Made by a program: the position numbers and the translations under genes. From positions 1 to 5,351 of the forward strand of contig CAMNBY010000161.1 in assembly GCA_946533615.1 (NCBI GenBank): a stretch of 5,351 bases of DNA. The letters run 5' to 3'. Shown in pieces: positions 5,202 through 5,351 of this stretch. The notes beneath the pieces are model-generated. The model was not told the origin of the DNA and searched no databases. It worked only from the letters and a program-made list of their open reading frames with translations. The DNA is from an uncultured Clostridia bacterium. GTDB lineage: Bacteria > Bacillota > Clostridia > Oscillospirales > Ruminococcaceae. How positions within the stretch are numbered: position 1 is the stretch's first letter; every line of letters starts with the position of its first letter.

Positions 5202-5351
5202 ATGAGAGTTAAGATCACACTCGCCTGCACAGAGTGCAAGCAGAGAAACTACAACACCAAGAAGAACAAGAAGAATGACCCTGACAGACTTGAAATGAAC
5301 AAGTATTGCAAGTTCTGCAAGAAGCACACTCTTCACAAAGAGACTAAGTAA
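5202..5351 (+). CDS. rpmG: 50S ribosomal protein L33
   Basis: A complete 49-residue basic protein of the large ribosomal subunit, near the E site. MRVKITLACTECKQRNY opens it in the way typical of Gram-positive L33. The zinc ribbon is intact, with Cys pairs C9-x2-C12 and C36-x2-C39, so this is the zinc-binding (C+) form and not a cysteine-free paralogue. The ending KYCKFCKKHTLHKETK is typical of the family. AGGAGGT is six bases before the ATG, a near-ideal site. The stop codon is the last three bases of the window. In many Firmicutes secE and nusG follow rpmG, and that is the expected continuation, but it cannot be seen here. Confidence 0.97.
   Translation: MRVKITLACTECKQRNYNTKKNKKNDPDRLEMNKYCKFCKKHTLHKETK

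Overview
The window is chromosomal sequence from a low-to-mid GC Gram-positive anaerobe, most likely a clostridium of the Ruminococcus/Oscillospiraceae kind. Support for this is the strong AGGAGG-type ribosome binding sites, consensus TTGACA/TATAAT promoters, strongly biased codons in the glycolytic genes, a zinc-ribbon-type short L33, and repeat-rich intergenic DNA. The genus is inferred from general resemblance, not proven.

Layout. Bases 1-477 carry no gene: an AT-rich edge, a large nested palindromic element (154-399) and a G-rich stretch. A strong promoter (478-506, with an AT-rich UP-like tract) then drives pgk (564-1784). A short gap with three mutually complementary segments (1794-1854) leads to a two-helix membrane protein resembling the DUF3592 type (1865-2461). 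This is followed after 18 bases by tpiA (2480-3256). Next comes a 325-base gene-free stretch built of two different pairs of degenerate direct repeats (periods 72 and 90) and small heptamer repeats. A small secreted lipoprotein (3582-4091) is followed by gpmA, the 2,3-bisphosphoglycerate-dependent phosphoglycerate mutase (4130-4879), closed by a clear intrinsic terminator (4909-4948). A consensus extended -10 promoter (5013-5041) and a structured leader of about 154 nt precede rpmG (5202-5351), which ends exactly at the window edge.

How the genes work together. pgk, tpiA and gpmA encode three lower-glycolysis steps: 1,3-bisphosphoglycerate to 3-phosphoglycerate, interconversion of the triose phosphates, and 3- to 2-phosphoglycerate. 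The usual companions gap and eno are not in the window. Two envelope proteins of unknown function, the DUF3592-like protein and the lipoprotein, are interleaved with them. rpmG is a separate transcription unit, and in many Firmicutes it heads an rpmG-secE-nusG run, so secE may lie just beyond the edge.

I found no convincing new defence, mobile or biosynthetic system. The genes are mostly housekeeping. What deserves a second look is the non-coding DNA (the nested palindrome, the repeat-built spacer, the pgk-downstream switch-like segments and the rpmG leader) and the two uncharacterised envelope proteins placed among glycolytic genes.
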